A stretch of DNA of 64,000 bases from Pisaster brevispinus (Eukaryota; Echinodermata; Asteroidea; Forcipulatida; Asteriidae), in the NCBI GenBank assembly GCA_023634235.1, contig JAMKCF010000029.1, positions 1,488,001 to 1,552,000 of the forward strand. The letters run 5' to 3'. The notes beneath the pieces were generated by a model. That model searched no databases. It saw only the letters and a list, made by a program, of their open reading frames with translations, and was not told where the DNA came from. The first letter of the stretch is position 1; the number at the start of each line of letters is the position of its first letter. Shown piece by piece: positions 62,175 to 64,000 of the stretch. Made by a program: the position numbers and the translations under genes.

Positions 62175-63846
62175 CTGTCATGTGGCACAAGTAAAGAGTC
62201 AAATATCAGAATTGTCAAGCAACAGAATCAAGTTTATTCTTTGGCCACATGTTGCTTATTTACAGAGCGTTTAAAATACGCCTAGAAAATCTTTTTAAAA
62301 AATAGCTCTAATCCTTTAACTTAATAATCACTACAAACAAACCTAACTTTTAATTAAACACTTAATTAACAAAGTGTCAAAACCTAGTGGGAAAATGTAA
62401 AAACTTAAAGAGGTCTCCATGGTCAAATGAAGTTTTGGGATACACCCATTTTCCAATGGAGGTTAGACTCTTTCTCTTGCAAAAAGATTGAATCACAAAA
62501 CTAAAGTTGACTGTTGACCTTGGATCTCCTCTTTAACTCAGAAGTAATTATTCTATTAATCTGTAACATTTATTCAGATAAATCTCATGCTAAATTTGCT
62601 ATGTGTATAAAAACTTCCTACTTTACTATGAATAAGTTTGAAAGCTTAGTAACTGTGAAATCATTCCCGGCAGTAAAAGCCTTGAGATTCTTGGCTAATC
62701 AATTCCATTCAAGTCACCTTTTATTTCCATATTGGTGAAAAGAAACAAGTTAACAAATACAGCAGGCCTGGAATTACACAGAGACCATCAAGGCCACAAA
62801 GGACATGGCCTTCGTTGCCCTGGTCTTGGTCTTGGTGCCCCTTCGAAAGTTTCCCCATAGACTTTAAGATTTTCCAATGTAAGTGCCCTTTGCAAAATGA
62901 CAATGGCCTTGCCATCTCAAAGATGAACGTCCAGGCCCGATACAAGCAACATATTTAAAGCAAAGATTATCAAGAACGATTTAAATACAAAAATTACTGA
63001 AATGGAAAAAAAGCAAACAAATTGACATATTTTTAGCAGCCAAAAAAGGCTTGTTATGTATTGAAATTTCAAAAACAAACATTAAAGCAAAAACATACTG
63101 GAATGAATTTGAACTTGGAGGTATACTTTACAATCAGTAGGGAATCAGTCACAATTAGTACACAATCAATAGTATTTTCAGTGGTAACCTACTCAGCTCA
63201 CATGTGTGTAAGCAACTACAAAATGACACAGTCAATACCCTTTGACCCTAAACCAGAAATAGTGGACTTACCCATTACAGCAATAGGGGTTTCTCCCGTG
63301 GCTGCTGCCACCCTATGCTCAATCAGGTAGAACATGAATTCATCATAAAGCAGACGTATTAAATGGAACGACCCAAAGCTTGCAGCACTACGCAGCGTCA
63401 AGTCTCGGATTACCATGGAACTGTAAGAAAGAAAAACAGACGGCACTCCAATCTAATTTCATTCAATATCTATTTTTTGTTTCTTTCAATACCTGGTGAA
63501 AAACACCCAAAAGACCAATAACCTTGAAAAGAGAGACCTTGCTTTCAGAGAGTGTTGTCTGTGAATGCCACTTATTACTTCACACCCAAAATTATAATTA
63601 TATTTGGGTATTTGGTCCTCACTTTCTTCTAGCTTACCTATAAAAAGACCACTTGAGTAAGAACTGCCTGGCTGCCTTGGCAAAGTTTGGTGAGTTCTCG
63701 TGGGGCTCCAGGACCTCTGTGACCACCCCTTCCAGCCATGCAGCCCACTGCTCCAGCGAGTTCTGTTCCTGCAGGGTCGATTTGAAATCCTGCTCCAGAC
63801 GTTGTACCATCTGGTCATCGCATTGACACACCCATGATGCTTGCTC
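62041..63846 (-). CDS. RFX: RFX1/2/3-type transcription factor, last three coding exons (5' part off window)
   Basis: Minus-strand exons 63846-63638, 63420-63272 and 62174-62041 join with phases 2 and 1 and encode 163 residues plus TGA. The first two are almost colinear with the end of the conserved C-terminal (extended dimerisation) region of vertebrate RFX1, RFX2 and RFX3: EQASWVCQCDDQMVQRLEQD, SLEQWAAWLEGVV, ARQFLLKWSFY, LTLRSAASFGSFHLI, GETPIAVMG. RFX proteins bind X-box DNA and drive ciliary genes; the winged-helix domain lies upstream, outside the window. The last exon is a short, Thr/Asn-rich tail, shorter than the acidic vertebrate tail. Invertebrates normally have one RFX1/2/3 gene, so the individual vertebrate number is not assigned. 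Confidence 0.95.
62760..62945. repeat. Repeat shared with 56070-56240
   Basis: GCCTGGAATTACACAGAGACC, TTGGTGCCCCTTCGAAAG, TTTAAGATTTTCCAATG and GTCCAGGCCCGATAC at the end. It lies in the last RFX intron (62175-63271). Confidence 0.55.
63272..63420 (-). CDS. RFX: RFX exon (second from last)
   Basis: The exon is 149 nt, phase 2 in and 1 out; acceptor CTTTCTTACAG, donor GTAAGT. It encodes SSMVIRDLTLRSAASFG through EHRVAAATGETPIAVMG, among the most conserved stretches of RFX1/2/3. Confidence 0.96.
63638..63846 (-). CDS. RFX: RFX exon (third from last): conserved dimerisation-region segment
   Basis: The exon is 209 nt, phase 0 in and 2 out; the donor is GTAAGC. It opens with EQASWVCQCDDQ at the AG acceptor CCTGTGAAG and ends at LLKWSFY plus two bases of a Ser codon. 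An upstream exon must exist to the right. Confidence 0.95.
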
Positions 63847-64000
63847 CTTCACAGGGAAATAACAACAAAATTCAGTTTCTCAAACAGTCATTTCAAAAAC
63901 ATTTAAAAGTCACTGCAGTAAAGTTTGTAAATTTTGATCCAGGTGAAGCAAGTTCCTATATGTTTTGAATATTTGTTTACTTGAAATCTATTTATATGAG

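Overview
This is eukaryotic nuclear DNA, most likely from an echinoderm and perhaps a sea star (inference). The coding capacity lies in short exons with GT-AG introns and matching phases. The spacer DNA is packed with tRNA-derived SINEs, fold-back MITEs, minisatellites and decayed LINEs. I recognise several of the repeats as echinoderm-type, for example a roughly 350-bp palindromic MITE whose ends read like ACCAAAAGTACATGTACACC. No prokaryotic, organellar or viral gene was seen.

Four protein-coding genes can be assembled. (1) On the minus strand, 15026 down to 601 and continuing past the left edge, lies a secreted HYR (hyalin repeat) protein. It has a signal-peptide exon and eight module exons, all phase 1-1. 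(2) On the minus strand, 38185-25751, lies a complete-looking six-exon seven-transmembrane protein of the gustatory-receptor-like (GRL) branch of the insect Gr/Or superfamily, about 475 residues. (3) On the plus strand, 47988-53824, lies a complete eight-exon HYI (putative hydroxypyruvate isomerase) gene of 269 residues with all four expected metal ligands. (4) On the minus strand, 63846-62041, lie the last three coding exons of an RFX1/2/3-type transcription factor, whose DNA-binding part is beyond the right edge.

Layout: 1-15 kb is the HYR gene, with repeat-filled introns. From 15 to 25.7 kb is a spacer with two related 43-bp minisatellite arrays and one promoter-like CRE/TATA pair. From 25.7 to 38.2 kb is the GRL gene. 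From 38.2 to 48 kb is a spacer built almost entirely of TIR and fold-back elements, including a 760-bp palindrome, a roughly 1-kb element with a TGCA target duplication, and a duplicated 570-bp block around a ladder of roughly 140-bp repeats. From 48 to 53.8 kb is HYI, carrying an antisense RTE-type LINE remnant and a second LINE tail in its introns. From 53.8 to 62 kb is the convergent spacer between HYI and RFX.

The four genes do not form an obvious pathway: they encode an extracellular adhesion-type protein, a candidate chemoreceptor or channel, a metabolic enzyme and a transcription factor. The most notable items are the GRL gene, the cysteine-enriched HYR subtype with exon duplication, and several strongly structured repeats.
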